This document shows, piece by piece, positions 1-8,401 of a stretch of DNA of 43,593 nt. Each line of letters begins with the position of its first letter. Position 1 is the first letter of the stretch. The notes beneath the pieces are model-generated. The model saw nothing but the letters and a program-made list of their open reading frames with translations. It searched no databases and was not told the origin of the DNA. The stretch is from Deltaproteobacteria bacterium (lineage in GTDB: Bacteria; Desulfobacterota; Binatia; UBA12015), in contig VGTG01000034.1 in the NCBI GenBank assembly GCA_016874795.1, positions 1-43,593 of the forward strand, written 5' to 3'. Made by a program: the position numbers and the translations under genes.

Positions 1-127
1 GAGCCTCGGACCGGAGGGCGACGCAGGCGTACTTGAACAGTACGTCGAGGAGCCCGGAGGGAGAAGCTCGCGAAGATTCGGTGCTATCGGCCGCCGCAGT
101 AGGGATCTGGTGAGAAATGCAGGCTAG
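1..127 (-). repeat. Inverted-repeat element copy A (MITE-like), cut by the window edge
   Basis: Read on the minus strand, this stretch matches 20091-20217 at 123 of 127 positions. It begins with CTAG (124-127) and the terminal sequence CCTGCATTTCTCACC, then runs off the left edge, so roughly the last 60 bases of the element are outside. An internal small hairpin (CGTACT / AGTACG) is kept in both copies. The outer CTAG contains the stop codon of the neighbouring sulfatase gene. A short non-autonomous mobile element with CTAG (or TA) target duplication is the best reading; no transposase is present in the window. Confidence 0.8.
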
Positions 128-1791
128 TTCGCCCAGTAGACGAAGTCGTCGTCTTCTCGGTCGGGAACGCCGAGGGGGTGATCGATCGCGATCGGGCCCT
201 CGATCAGCGCGGGCCATGCGGGCTCGCTCTGCTGCGCGTGGTGCTGCGCGAGGAGCCGCGTCAGCTCGGCGACCTTGTCCGGCCGCACTCCGGCGAGATC
301 GTTCTTCTCCGTCGGGTCCGTCGTGAGATCGAAGAGCCACTTCTTCGGCGGACGCTCCGCGATCTGCAGCTTCCAACCGTCCGCGAGGACCGTCTGGTAG
401 TGCCCGGAGCGCCAGAAGAGAGCTTCGTGCGGATTGCCGGCGCGCTCGCCGCGGAGGAACGGGATCAGGTCGACGCCGTCGATCGTGCGATCGGCGGGTA
501 CTGCCGCACCGGCCGCTCCCGCAGCCGTCGCGAAGATGTCGATGTGCGCGACCGGCGAGTCGAACTCGGCTCCGCGCGGGAGCCGCGCCGGCCACTTCAC
601 GAAGAACGGCGTGTGCACGCCGCCCTCGAAGAACGTCATCTTCCACCCCCGGTACGGCTCGTTGATGTCGGGGAGGCCGACGTAGTTCGCGCCGCCGTTG
701 TCGCTCGTGAACACCACGAGCGTGTTCTCGCCGAGCCCGTACTCCGCGAGCGCGTCGAGGACGCGTCCGACCCCGCGATCGAGTGCCCGGATCATCGCCG
801 CGTACACGCGCAGCGTGTGATTCTCGATCTGCGGCAGCGCTTCGTAGTCCGAGCGAAGCGCCTGCAGCGGCGTGTGCGGCGCGTTGAAGGCGAGATAGAG
901 GAAGAACGGGCGGTTCCGGTTGGCCCCGATCGCCTTCACGGCCTCGTCCGCGAGATAGTCCGTCATGTAGGCGCTCGGCGCGAAGCGATCGCTGCCGTCC
1001 TTTCGCACCGCGAACGGAAGGTTCGCCCAGAGGAACGTGTCGATCGGGTCGAAGTCCTGCACGGAGATCACGCCGTCGGGGTCGTCCTTCTCGAGGTACA
1101 GCGAGCCGCCCGGATAGAAGCCGAGGTACTCGTCGAAGCCCTGTGCCTCGGGGCGGAGCGGCTCGGACTCGCCGAGATGCCACTTGCCGATCCCGAGCGT
1201 GCGATAGCCCTTCCCACGAAGCAGCTCGGCGAGCGTGACCTCCCCCGGCGGAAGGCCCTGCTCCTCCATTGGCGGAACCTTCGCTTCCCGATCCTCGAAG
1301 TAGATCGGGTCCCGGAGGACGCCGTCCTGCTCCGGCGTCATGCTCGCGACGAGGCGCATGAACATCTTCGGTGCGGGCGTGAACTCGAAGCCGAAGCGCG
1401 TCGGGTAGCGCCCCGTGAGGATCGCGGCGCGCGACGGAGCGCAGGTCGCGTTTCCGGCGTAGCCGGCGGTCAGGACGACGCCCTCCCTCCCGATCGAGTC
1501 GATGCGCGGCGTGCGAGCCGCGCCGTCGGCGACCCCTCCGCCTGCCCAGGTGAGGTCGTTGTACCCGAGATCGTCCGCGACGATCACGACGACGTTCGGC
1601 GGACGCTCGCCCGGCGGAGTCGCGGGCGCGGACGGCCCCGGCTCCCAGCTCACCTCTCGGTTCGGCGCGATCGGGTCCATCCAGCGCGAGAGGATTCCCG
1701 GCCCGTGCAGCTTCAGCCAATCGCGCGAGGCGAAGCCGACCACGCCCAGCGCGACCAGCACTCCGAGGGCCCAGATCGCAAGTCGCTTCAT
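124..1791 (-). CDS. Arylsulfatase-type sulfatase, membrane-anchored or secreted
   Basis: A 555-residue alkaline-phosphatase-superfamily sulfatase. The N-terminus is a hydrophobic helix (residues about 3-20), a signal anchor or signal peptide, so the enzyme should act in the periplasm or at the membrane. The first metal ligands are in VADDLGYND (about 71-79). The catalytic signature CAPSRAAILTGRYP begins at Cys117; the CxPSR form is the one converted to formylglycine, so the host should carry a maturase. A second metal site is FTSDNGG. The substrate is a sulfate ester of unknown identity. The ATG at 1791 has GAGG seven bases upstream; an in-frame ATG at 1809 is the alternative but its Shine-Dalgarno is too close. 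The stop codon lies in the CTAG bordering repeat copy A. It is transcribed divergently from the GST-like gene. Confidence 0.9.
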   Translation of the reverse strand: MKRLAIWALGVLVALGVVGFASRDWLKLHGPGILSRWMDPIAPNREVSWEPGPSAPATPPGERPPNVVVIVADDLGYNDLTWAGGGVADGAARTPRIDSIGREGVVLTAGYAGNATCAPSRAAILTGRYPTRFGFEFTPAPKMFMRLVASMTPEQDGVLRDPIYFEDREAKVPPMEEQGLPPGEVTLAELLRGKGYRTLGIGKWHLGESEPLRPEAQGFDEYLGFYPGGSLYLEKDDPDGVISVQDFDPIDTFLWANLPFAVRKDGSDRFAPSAYMTDYLADEAVKAIGANRNRPFFLYLAFNAPHTPLQALRSDYEALPQIENHTLRVYAAMIRALDRGVGRVLDALAEYGLGENTLVVFTSDNGGANYVGLPDINEPYRGWKMTFFEGGVHTPFFVKWPARLPRGAEFDSPVAHIDIFATAAGAAGAAVPADRTIDGVDLIPFLRGERAGNPHEALFWRSGHYQTVLADGWKLQIAERPPKKWLFDLTTDPTEKNDLAGVRPDKVAELTRLLAQHHAQQSEPAWPALIEGPIAIDHPLGVPDREDDDFVYWAN

Positions 1792-1821
1792 CGCTCGACC
1801 TCGTGCCATTCCCACCTTGTC

Positions 1822-1846
1822 ATAGTGGCAGTCCACGTGCCAATAT
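1822..1846. promoter_or_regulatory. Inverted repeat between divergent sulfatase and GST-like genes
   Basis: Two 9-base arms, ATAGTGGCA and TGCCAATAT, match at 8 of 9 positions around a 7-base spacer. The site sits in the only intergenic space (106 bases) between two divergently transcribed genes, where an operator would be expected. A TTGTCA lies just upstream at 1817-1822 as a possible -35 element for the rightward gene. No regulator is encoded next to it, so assignment is inference. Confidence 0.35.
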
Positions 1847-1897
1847 CTCACCGGGCCGAGACGGGTCAACCGTGGCTCCGGGAAAGGGAAACGTGCC

Positions 1898-2926
1898 ATG
1901 TCGATCGAACCGATCCGCATCATGGGAGTACAAGGCTCGCCGTACAGCCGGAAGCTTCGCGCGGTGCTGCGCTTTCGCCGCGTCCCTCACCTCTGGATCA
2001 CCCAAGGATCCCCCGAGAGCCGGACGCTGCCGCAGCCGCGCGTCCACCTCTTGCCGCAGCTCTTCCTTCCCGGCGAGAACGGTGCGCTCGAGGCGCGCGT
2101 CGATTCCTCGCCGCTGATCCGGCTTCTCGAAGAGATCCGTGCGGGACGGTCCGTCATCCCCGACGACCCGGTCGTGCGCTTCCTCGACCAGCTCCTCGAG
2201 GACTACGCGGACGAATGGCTGACGAAGGCGATGTTCCACTACCGCTGGGCGTTCCCGGCCGACGTGGCGAACGCGGCCGCGATCCTGCCGCGCTGGTTCC
2301 GCACCGATCAACCGGACGAGAAGGTCGACGCCGCGGGAAAGGAGTTCGCGGCGCGGCAAGTCGGCCGACTCGGCGTCGTCGGATCGAACGAGACGACGGC
2401 GCCGATCATCGAGGACGGCTACCGGCGCCTCCTGAAGGTGCTCGACGCGCACCTCGCGACGTCGCCCTTCGTGCTGGGCAGCCGCCCCGGCGCCGCCGAC
2501 TTCGGGCTCTACGGACAGCTGACGCAGCTCGCGGGCTTCGATCCGACGCCGATGGCGATCGCACGCGAGACGGCGCCGCGCGTCGTCGCGTGGGTAGATC
2601 TCGTCGACGACCTCTCGGGCACGGAGCTCGAGTCGCGGGAATGGGTGCAGCGCGACGCCGTTCCCGACGGGGTTCGCGCCCTACTCCGCGAGGTCGGCCG
2701 CGTCTACGTGCCCTTCCTCCTCGCGAACGCGGCTGCGCTGGAGCGGGCCGCCGAGAGCGTCGAGTGCGAGATCGACGGCCGGCGCTGGGTGCAGCGTCCG
2801 TTCCCGTACCAGGAGAAGTGCCTTCGCTGGCTCCGCGAGGACCACGCCGCGCTCGACGCTTCCGATCGCGCCGCCGTCGACGCGGTACTGGAGGGAACGG
2901 GCTGCGAGGCTCTCTTCGCGAGCTGA
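1898..2926 (+). CDS. Glutathione S-transferase-like protein
   Basis: A 342-residue protein with an N-terminal thioredoxin fold (about residues 5-85, motif GSPYSRKLRAVLRF) and a long all-helical C-terminal part that contains the GST-typical FVLGSRPGAADFGLYGQL segment (about 185-204). It is longer than classical GSTs (200-230 residues). The residue following SPYS at the catalytic position is not a CxxC pair, so disulfide reduction is unlikely. Substrate unknown; this family in proteobacteria is usually annotated only as GST. The ATG at 1898 is preceded by a purine-rich GGGAAAGGGAAA. The gene stands alone, divergent from the sulfatase, and ends in a hairpin that overlaps its stop codon. Confidence 0.85.
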   Translation: MSIEPIRIMGVQGSPYSRKLRAVLRFRRVPHLWITQGSPESRTLPQPRVHLLPQLFLPGENGALEARVDSSPLIRLLEEIRAGRSVIPDDPVVRFLDQLLEDYADEWLTKAMFHYRWAFPADVANAAAILPRWFRTDQPDEKVDAAGKEFAARQVGRLGVVGSNETTAPIIEDGYRRLLKVLDAHLATSPFVLGSRPGAADFGLYGQLTQLAGFDPTPMAIARETAPRVVAWVDLVDDLSGTELESREWVQRDAVPDGVRALLREVGRVYVPFLLANAAALERAAESVECEIDGRRWVQRPFPYQEKCLRWLREDHAALDASDRAAVDAVLEGTGCEALFAS

Positions 2927-2945
2927 AGGCGCGGAGCTTCAGCTC
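2920..2945 (+). terminator. Hairpin overlapping the stop codon of the GST-like gene
   Basis: A perfect 9-bp stem, GAGCTGAAG / CTTCAGCTC, with an 8-base loop. The TGA stop (2924-2926) is inside the left arm. No T-run follows, so it would be a weak or Rho-assisted terminator, or simply a transcript-stabilising 3' hairpin. Confidence 0.5.
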
Positions 2946-3084
2946 GGCGGAGCCCGCTTCAGATTCACGAATCTCGTCGATGACGATCGGCTCTACGCCC
3001 TCACCTCCATGTGGCCGGGTACGGTGACGAAGCAGGGAAGATTGCGTCGCCGGCGGAGTGTGCGGGGAAACGCACAGGTGATGA

Positions 3085-3102
3085 CCCGGCGTTTCCGCCG
3101 GG
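3085..3102. terminator. GC-rich hairpin between convergent genes
   Basis: A perfect 7-bp stem, CCCGGCG / CGCCGGG, around TTTC. Read on the minus strand the loop is GAAA, a stable GNRA tetraloop. It lies 52 bases beyond the end of the phosphatase gene (minus strand) and 160 bases beyond the GST-like gene (plus strand), so it can serve as a bidirectional terminator. The remaining bases from 2946 to 3153 show no credible gene. Confidence 0.5.
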
Positions 3103-3153
3103 CTTCTACTGCAAATGAACGCACCTCAGCCCCCGCGCTGACGCACGGCGATG

Positions 3154-4275
3154 TCAGCCCGGCGGAGCCGCTTCGTCGCTGCTCGTCTTCTCGGCCTCGC
3201 GCGGCTTCCCGCCGACGCTCGCGAGCACGCGCTCGTAGTCGGGTCCGGCGAGCGGACGGCGATCGCGCCGGCGGCGACGGAAGCGCTCGAGCGCCGCGCG
3301 CAGGCGCGAGCGCAGAGCTGCCTCGTCGCGCGCGAGCGACGTCAAGTCGTGCTTCGCGAGCATCCGCACGATCCGGTCGCGCGTCGCGAGGCGGAGGTGT
3401 CCGCGCCGCGTCAAGTCGTCGATCGAGTTGCGCAGCCGATGCGAGGAGTCCCCTGCCCCCAGGACGATCGCGCGCGCGACCTCGACGAGAGCGGCCGAGT
3501 CGAGCGCCCCCGCCTCGAAGAGCGAAGCGGCCGCTTGCAAGTAGTTGAACGTCGGCACGATCCGCGCACCGAACATCTGGAACTGTGAGGGCGGCGTCCG
3601 CCTCTCGAGGTTGATGTAGATCCGCGCGACGCCGCCCGGCGCGGTGCCGTGCACGAGCCTCGCGGCCGTCTGGATGCCCTCGACGTCGCGGCGCTGCACG
3701 CCGACGGCTTCGAGGATCCGTGCGAGAATGTCGTCGTCGAGTGTCCCCGCGAGCACGTCCGCGTAGAGCGTGTAGATCAGCGGGTCGCTCTCCCAGTCGT
3801 CGCCGAAGAGCACTTCGCGGGTCGCCGCGGGCCCGGCCGCGCGCGCGCGCAGGAGCTCGCCGAGCTTGTAGCCGACCTGCTCGCGCAGGCTCCGCCAGTG
3901 GCCACGGACGAGATTCCGGAGCTGGTCCTTGAACGTCAGGCCGTCGTATTCGATCCCGTCGAGCGCGAGCTTCTCGCGGATCGCGGCGCCGATCTGCGGC
4001 GGGCTCGCGGAGAGGAAGAAGACGAACGGACGCTCGCCGCGCTCGCTCGCGCAACGGCGCAGCCCCTGGATGAGCTGCGGCACGCCGGGCAGGTGCACCT
4101 TGTCGGCTCCCGCCTCGAACGGGATGCGCACCATCTTCCGCAAGCTCTCGAACTCGGTGCGCAGGTAGGTCTTGTCGAGGTCCCAGCGAAACGTGACCGC
4201 TTCGATCTGCAAAGCGGGAGCCGGCGGCGTCGCCAGCGGCGCGGCTCCGCCGGGGGGCGTCTCCGGCGCGCTCAC
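3154..4275 (-). CDS. App1/DUF2183-like HAD-type phosphatase
   Basis: A 373-residue protein with a HAD-like phosphatase core: motif I WDLDKTYL (Asp32, Asp34), motif II FLSASPP (about 88-93), a lysine-containing KLGELL segment near 137 and the acidic motif LFGDDWESD (about 156-164). This arrangement resembles the catalytic domain of phosphatidate phosphatase App1 (DUF2183). The C-terminus is Arg-rich, low in structure. The start is GTG at 4275, which overlaps the plsX stop as GTGA, so the two are translationally coupled. Coupling to plsX suggests a role in phospholipid turnover, but substrate is not shown by sequence. Confidence 0.75.
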   Translation of the reverse strand: MSAPETPPGGAAPLATPPAPALQIEAVTFRWDLDKTYLRTEFESLRKMVRIPFEAGADKVHLPGVPQLIQGLRRCASERGERPFVFFLSASPPQIGAAIREKLALDGIEYDGLTFKDQLRNLVRGHWRSLREQVGYKLGELLRARAAGPAATREVLFGDDWESDPLIYTLYADVLAGTLDDDILARILEAVGVQRRDVEGIQTAARLVHGTAPGGVARIYINLERRTPPSQFQMFGARIVPTFNYLQAAASLFEAGALDSAALVEVARAIVLGAGDSSHRLRNSIDDLTRRGHLRLATRDRIVRMLAKHDLTSLARDEAALRSRLRAALERFRRRRRDRRPLAGPDYERVLASVGGKPREAEKTSSDEAAPPG

Positions 4276-5288
4276 TGGAGCTTCGCGACCGCTTCGGTCA
4301 TGTCGGGGACGATCCCGTCCCGCACCGCCTTCGCCGCGACCTTGATCGCGTTCGCGATCGCGGGCGCGCGCGAGCGTCCGTGCGCCTTGATCCACAGGTG
4401 CTCGAAGCCGAGGATCGGCGCGCCGCCGTAGGTTTGGAAGTCCGCGAGGTCCCGCATCCGCTCGATCCCCGAGGACAGCATCGCCATGCCGAGGCGCCAG
4501 CGCCAGTTGTCGTGCGCGGCGTGGCTCGCGAGCTTCCACGCGACCTCGGCGACACCCTCGAGGAGCTTCAGCGTGACGTTCCCGAGAATGCCTTCCGCGA
4601 CGATCACGTCCGCTCGACCCGTCGCGACGTCGTTCCCCTCGACGTTGCCGACGAAGTGGATCGCGGGAAGCGAGCTCAGGATCCGATGCGCGGCGACGAG
4701 GACCTCGCCTCCCTTGTTCGGCTCGGAGCCCATGTTGAGGAGACCCACTCGCGGCGTCGGCACCTTCGAGATCGTGCGTGCGTACGCGCTTCCCATCACA
4801 CCGAACTGCGCGAGCTCGATCGCATCGCAGCGGATCGTCGCGCCGACGTCGAGCAGGAGAGCGAGGTGGTCCTGCCCTTCGTACTCCGTCTGCCGCGGGA
4901 AGACGCTCGCGAGCGCGGCCTTGCGGATGCCGGGGAGGAGCTTCCAGTGCTTCGCGGCGGCGAGGACGCAGGCGCCCGTGTTGCCGGCCGACACCATCGC
5001 GTCGGCCTCGCCGGCCGCGACCATGCGGGCGGCGACGTTGATCGAGGCGTCCTTCTTCGCGCGGAGAGCGTCGCGCGGGTCCTCGGCCATGCCGATCGCC
5101 GAGGAGCAGTGGCGGACCGAGATCAGCTCCGGGTCGTACTCGCCGGCGTCGAGGAGCCCCTGGATCTGGTCGGCGTGGCCGACCAGGACCATCTGGATGT
5201 CGGAGGAAAGCGAGACCTTCGCCACGCCCCGGACGACCTCGTCCGGCGCGAAGTCCCCGCCCATGGCGTCGACCGCGATCCGTGGCAT
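4272..5288 (-). CDS. plsX: Phosphate acyltransferase PlsX
   Basis: PlsX converts acyl-ACP and phosphate to acyl-phosphate, the donor for PlsY in phosphatidic acid synthesis; it is a peripheral membrane enzyme. At 338 residues it has normal family length. The N-terminus MPRIAVDAMGGD, the AEDPRDALRAKKDASI segment, VSAGNTGA, the NMGSEPNKG motif and EGNDVATGRADVIVAEG are all family hallmarks. The usual partners rpmF and fabH are not adjacent; instead it lies between a DUF836 glutaredoxin-like gene upstream (4-base gap) and the App1-like phosphatase downstream (overlap). Confidence 0.97.
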   Translation of the reverse strand: MPRIAVDAMGGDFAPDEVVRGVAKVSLSSDIQMVLVGHADQIQGLLDAGEYDPELISVRHCSSAIGMAEDPRDALRAKKDASINVAARMVAAGEADAMVSAGNTGACVLAAAKHWKLLPGIRKAALASVFPRQTEYEGQDHLALLLDVGATIRCDAIELAQFGVMGSAYARTISKVPTPRVGLLNMGSEPNKGGEVLVAAHRILSSLPAIHFVGNVEGNDVATGRADVIVAEGILGNVTLKLLEGVAEVAWKLASHAAHDNWRWRLGMAMLSSGIERMRDLADFQTYGGAPILGFEHLWIKAHGRSRAPAIANAIKVAAKAVRDGIVPDMTEAVAKLQ

Positions 5289-5291
5289 GGG

Positions 5292-5555
5292 CTATCGACG
5301 GGTCAGCCGGCGCAGCAGCTCCCGGCGGGTGACCCGGTACTTGAAGGCCTTTCGCCCGTCGACCTCGATCACGGGCACCTCTCCGCCGTACCGTGCGGCC
5401 AGGTCCGGGTCCGAGTCCACGTCGACGACCCGCACCTCGAAGGGCACGTCCACGCGGGCTTTCTCGACCTCGGCGAGAGCTTCGTCGCAGAGGCAGCAGT
5501 CGTGCCGGCTGTAGACGACGACCCGCGGCTCGCGCACCTCGGTTGACTCCAGCAC
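5292..5555 (-). CDS. DUF836-type glutaredoxin-like protein
   Basis: A small thioredoxin-fold protein of 87 residues with the redox motif CCLCDEA (CxxC within [10 protein letters not shown], about residues 14-23), the cis-proline segment [10 protein letters not shown] and a C-terminal helix RRELLRRL. These features fit the glutaredoxin-like DUF836 family. I take GTG at 5555 as start because AAGGGA precedes it; a second GTG at 5537 is possible. It leads the plsX group and is divergent from rplU across only 46 bases. Partner protein unknown. Confidence 0.75.
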   Translation of the reverse strand: MLESTEVREPRVVVYSRHDCCLCDEALAEVEKARVDVPFEVRVVDVDSDPDLAARYGGEVPVIEVDGRKAFKYRVTRRELLRRLTRR

Positions 5556-5601
5556 GTCCCTTCGGTAGCCGAGAGGGTTACACTTTCCAAGGGACTTCCA
5601 A

Positions 5602-5913
5602 ATGGCGTACGCGATCATCAGAACGGGCGGAAAGCAGTACCGGGTCGAGCCGGGAGACGTCATCCGCGTCGAGACGCTTCCGGGGGACGTCGGCGCCGGT
5701 GTCGAGTTTTCCGAGGTGCTGCTCTGCGAGACCGAAGCCGGTCTTTCCGTCGGACAACCGCTCGTCTCCGAGGCGAAAGTCTCCGGCGTGATCGTCGGGC
5801 AGGAGAAGGAGCGGAAGATCCTCATCTACAAGAAGCGGCGCCGGAAGAACTACCGCCGCCGTCAGGGTCACCGTCAGAACGTGACGGCCGTCCGCGTCGT
5901 CTCGGTCGGATAG
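5602..5913 (+). CDS. rplU: 50S ribosomal protein L21
   Basis: L21 binds 23S rRNA in the large subunit. The 103-residue length is normal; hallmarks are [19 protein letters not shown] at the N-terminus, the [19 protein letters not shown] basic segment and [11 protein letters not shown] at the end. It opens the conserved rplU-rpmA-obgE operon. AAGGGA upstream can serve as Shine-Dalgarno, and a TACACT at 5579-5584 could be the -10 box, though no good -35 is seen at the right distance. Confidence 0.98.
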   Translation: MAYAIIRTGGKQYRVEPGDVIRVETLPGDVGAGVEFSEVLLCETEAGLSVGQPLVSEAKVSGVIVGQEKERKILIYKKRRRKNYRRRQGHRQNVTAVRVVSVG

Positions 5914-5933
5914 GGACCGATCCGGGAGCAGCC

Positions 5934-6197
5934 ATGGCTCACAAAAAAGGACAGGGAAGCACTCGTAACGGCCGCGACAGCCCGGGTCAGCGGCGCGGCG
6001 TGAAGGTCTTCGCCGGCGAGGCGGCGCGCGCCGGCAACATCCTCGTGCGCCAGCTCGGAACGCGGATCCATCCCGGCCGCAACGTCGGCCTGGGTCGCGA
6101 CTTCACGCTCTTCGCGAAGATCGACGGCATCGTCCGCTACGAGCGGATGGGCAAGGATCGCCGTCGCGTGAGCGTCGAGCCCGCCGGCACGGCCTGA
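5934..6197 (+). CDS. rpmA: 50S ribosomal protein L27
   Basis: L27 reaches into the peptidyl-transferase centre through its N-terminus. The 87-residue protein starts [23 protein letters not shown]-, so there is no N-terminal cleavage extension of the Firmicutes type. [20 protein letters not shown] is the conserved core. It lies 20 bases after rplU and 22 before obgE. Confidence 0.98.
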   Translation: MAHKKGQGSTRNGRDSPGQRRGVKVFAGEAARAGNILVRQLGTRIHPGRNVGLGRDFTLFAKIDGIVRYERMGKDRRRVSVEPAGTA

Positions 6198-6219
6198 CCG
6201 CCCTCGCGACGGCCTCCCG

Positions 6220-7266
6220 ATGAAATTCATCGACGAGGTCGAGATCGTCGCGATCGGCGGCGACGGGGGAAACGGCTGCGTCGCGTTCCGCCGCGAGAAG
6301 TACGTCCCCCGAGGGGGACCTTCGGGCGGCGACGGCGGCCGAGGGGGGCACGTCCTGCTGCGCAGCGACGAGCGCGTCGGCACGCTCCTCGAGTTCCGCT
6401 ACCGGCCGAAGCTCGCCGCAGGCCGCGGCGAGCACGGGCGCGGCAAGGACCAGTACGGCAAAGGCGGCGACGACCTCGTCGTCGACGTCCCCCTCGGCAC
6501 GATCGTACGCGACGCCGAGACCGGCAATGAGATCGCCGATCTCGAGCACGCCGGAGCGACGATGGTCGCGGCGCACGGCGGCGCGGGCGGCCTCGGCAAC
6601 ATCCACTTCGCGAACTCCGTTCGGCAGGCGCCGCGCATCGCGACGCCGGGCGAGCGCGGCGAGCAGCGCCGTCTGAAGCTCGAGCTGCGCCTCCTCGCGG
6701 ACGCGGGCCTCGTCGGGTTCCCGAACGTCGGGAAGTCGTCGATCCTCGCGCGGGTCTCCGCGGCGCGGCCGCGCGTCGCGGACTATCCGTTCACGACGCT
6801 CGTCCCAAACCTCGGTGTCGTCCGCGTCGACGACGCGACGTCTTTCGTGCTCGCCGACGTGCCCGGCTTGATCGAGGGCGCGCACGAGGGCGCCGGGCTC
6901 GGGACGCGCTTCCTCCGCCACCTCTCGCGGACGGCCGTCCTCGTGCACGTCCTCGACCTCTCCGCTCCGGAGGGACGCGAGCCGCTCGACGACTTCGCGG
7001 CGATCAACCGCGAGCTCTCCGAGGCCGATCCCGAGCTCGCCGCGAAGACGCAGATCGTCGTCGCGAACAAGCTCGACCTCCCCGAAGCGCGCGCTCGCTT
7101 CGAGCCGACGCGGCAGGCCCTCGCCGAGCGCGGCATCGACCTCCTCGGGATCTCGGCTGCGACCGGCGACGGCGTGCGCGCTCTCGTCGGCCGGATCGCG
7201 GAAGCGGTCGGCCGCCTCCGCGAGAAGCGCGACGAAGAGTCCGCGGCGCGGGGAAGCGATGTCTGA
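6220..7266 (+). CDS. obgE: GTPase Obg/CgtA
   Basis: A ribosome-assembly and stress GTPase of 348 residues. The glycine-rich Obg fold is at 1-160 (GGDGGNGCVAFRREKYVPRGG), followed by the G domain with G1 GFPNVGKSS, G3 DVPGLIEGAHEG and G4 NKLD. It ends soon after the G domain, so the optional C-terminal OCT domain of longer homologues is missing. Its stop overlaps the start of proB by 8 bases, indicating coupling. Confidence 0.97.
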   Translation: MKFIDEVEIVAIGGDGGNGCVAFRREKYVPRGGPSGGDGGRGGHVLLRSDERVGTLLEFRYRPKLAAGRGEHGRGKDQYGKGGDDLVVDVPLGTIVRDAETGNEIADLEHAGATMVAAHGGAGGLGNIHFANSVRQAPRIATPGERGEQRRLKLELRLLADAGLVGFPNVGKSSILARVSAARPRVADYPFTTLVPNLGVVRVDDATSFVLADVPGLIEGAHEGAGLGTRFLRHLSRTAVLVHVLDLSAPEGREPLDDFAAINRELSEADPELAAKTQIVVANKLDLPEARARFEPTRQALAERGIDLLGISAATGDGVRALVGRIAEAVGRLREKRDEESAARGSDV

Positions 7267-8401
7267 AGAGGGACCCCGCGCCCTCGTCGCGCGCGTGCGG
7301 AGCGCGGTCGTCAAGATCGGCTCCTCCGTGCTCGCGGACGAGGCAGGCCTCTCCGCTCCGACTCTCGAGCGACTCGCCGACGAGATCGCCGCGGTCCGTG
7401 CACGAGAGATCGCGGTCACGGTCGTCACCTCCGGAGCGATCGCGGCGGGCCGGAGCGTGCTCGGCGGAGGACGGCCGCGCTCCATCCCGGAGCGTCAAGC
7501 CGCCGCGAGCGTCGGCCAGATCCTCTTGATGTCGGAGTACCAGCGCGTGTTCGCGGCGCGCGGCATCACCGTCGCGCAGATCCTCGTCGACGCGGAGGAT
7601 CTCGCGAGCCGCCATCGCTACCTGAACGCGGCGCACACGATCTCCGCCCTGCATCGTGGGGGGATCCTCCCGATCGTGAACGAGAACGACACCGTCGCGG
7701 TCGACGAGCTCAAATTCGGCGACAACGACAACCTGTCCGCGCTCGTCGCGGGCCTCGTCGGCGCGGACCTGCTCGTCCTTCTGAGCGACGTTGCGGGACT
7801 CTACGAGTCGGATCCGCGGCTCGATCCCGACGCGCGTCGCATCGCCCTCCTCCGCCGCGTCGACGCGGAAGCGCTCGCACGCGTGGGAGACGACGGGACG
7901 AGCTTCGGCACGGGCGGCATGCGCTCGAAGCTGATCGCGGCGCAGAAGGCGGCACACTCCGGCATCGCGACGGTGATCGCAGACGGACGTGCCGCCGGGA
8001 CGCTCGCGCGCGTCCTCGATCCCGAGGGCGAAGAGGGAACGTTCGTGCTTCCGAACGCCGATCGCCTGGCGCGTCGCAAGCACTGGATCGCGTTCTCGCT
8101 GAAACCGCGCGGCACGCTCCGCTGCGACGCGGGCGCCGCGGCCGCGGTGCGGCAGAAGGGCCGAAGCCTCCTTCCCTCCGGCGTCACCACGGTCGAGGGA
8201 CGATTCGTCGCCGGCGACTGCGTACGCCTCGTCGATCCGGAAGGAGCGGAGTTCGCCCGCGGCCTTTCCACCTACGGAGCGGAAGAAGCAGCACGCATCG
8301 CGGGGAAGCGCAGCGACGAGGTCGAGCGCGTCCTCGGCTACAAGATGGGAGACGCACTCGTTCACCGCGACGATCTCGTCATCCTGGACGCGACGACGTG
8401 A
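7259..8401 (+). CDS. proB: Glutamate 5-kinase
   Basis: ProB phosphorylates glutamate in the first step of proline synthesis in the cytosol. The 380-residue protein has the amino-acid kinase domain (VVKIGSSVLADEAG, TSGAIAAGR, NENDTVAVDELKFGDND, GTGGMRSKLIAA) and a C-terminal PUA domain from about 280. Feedback by proline is expected for the family. The ATG lies within the end of obgE. proA, its usual next-door partner, is not here; nadD follows with a GTGA overlap. Confidence 0.97.
   Translation: MSEEGPRALVARVRSAVVKIGSSVLADEAGLSAPTLERLADEIAAVRAREIAVTVVTSGAIAAGRSVLGGGRPRSIPERQAAASVGQILLMSEYQRVFAARGITVAQILVDAEDLASRHRYLNAAHTISALHRGGILPIVNENDTVAVDELKFGDNDNLSALVAGLVGADLLVLLSDVAGLYESDPRLDPDARRIALLRRVDAEALARVGDDGTSFGTGGMRSKLIAAQKAAHSGIATVIADGRAAGTLARVLDPEGEEGTFVLPNADRLARRKHWIAFSLKPRGTLRCDAGAAAAVRQKGRSLLPSGVTTVEGRFVAGDCVRLVDPEGAEFARGLSTYGAEEAARIAGKRSDEVERVLGYKMGDALVHRDDLVILDATT

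Noticed and set aside
178-3027. Very long open frame on the plus strand (949 codons) over the sulfatase and GST-like genes
   Set aside because: It is rich in Arg, Ala and Pro without domains and lies opposite or out of frame with two recognised genes; a high-GC shadow.
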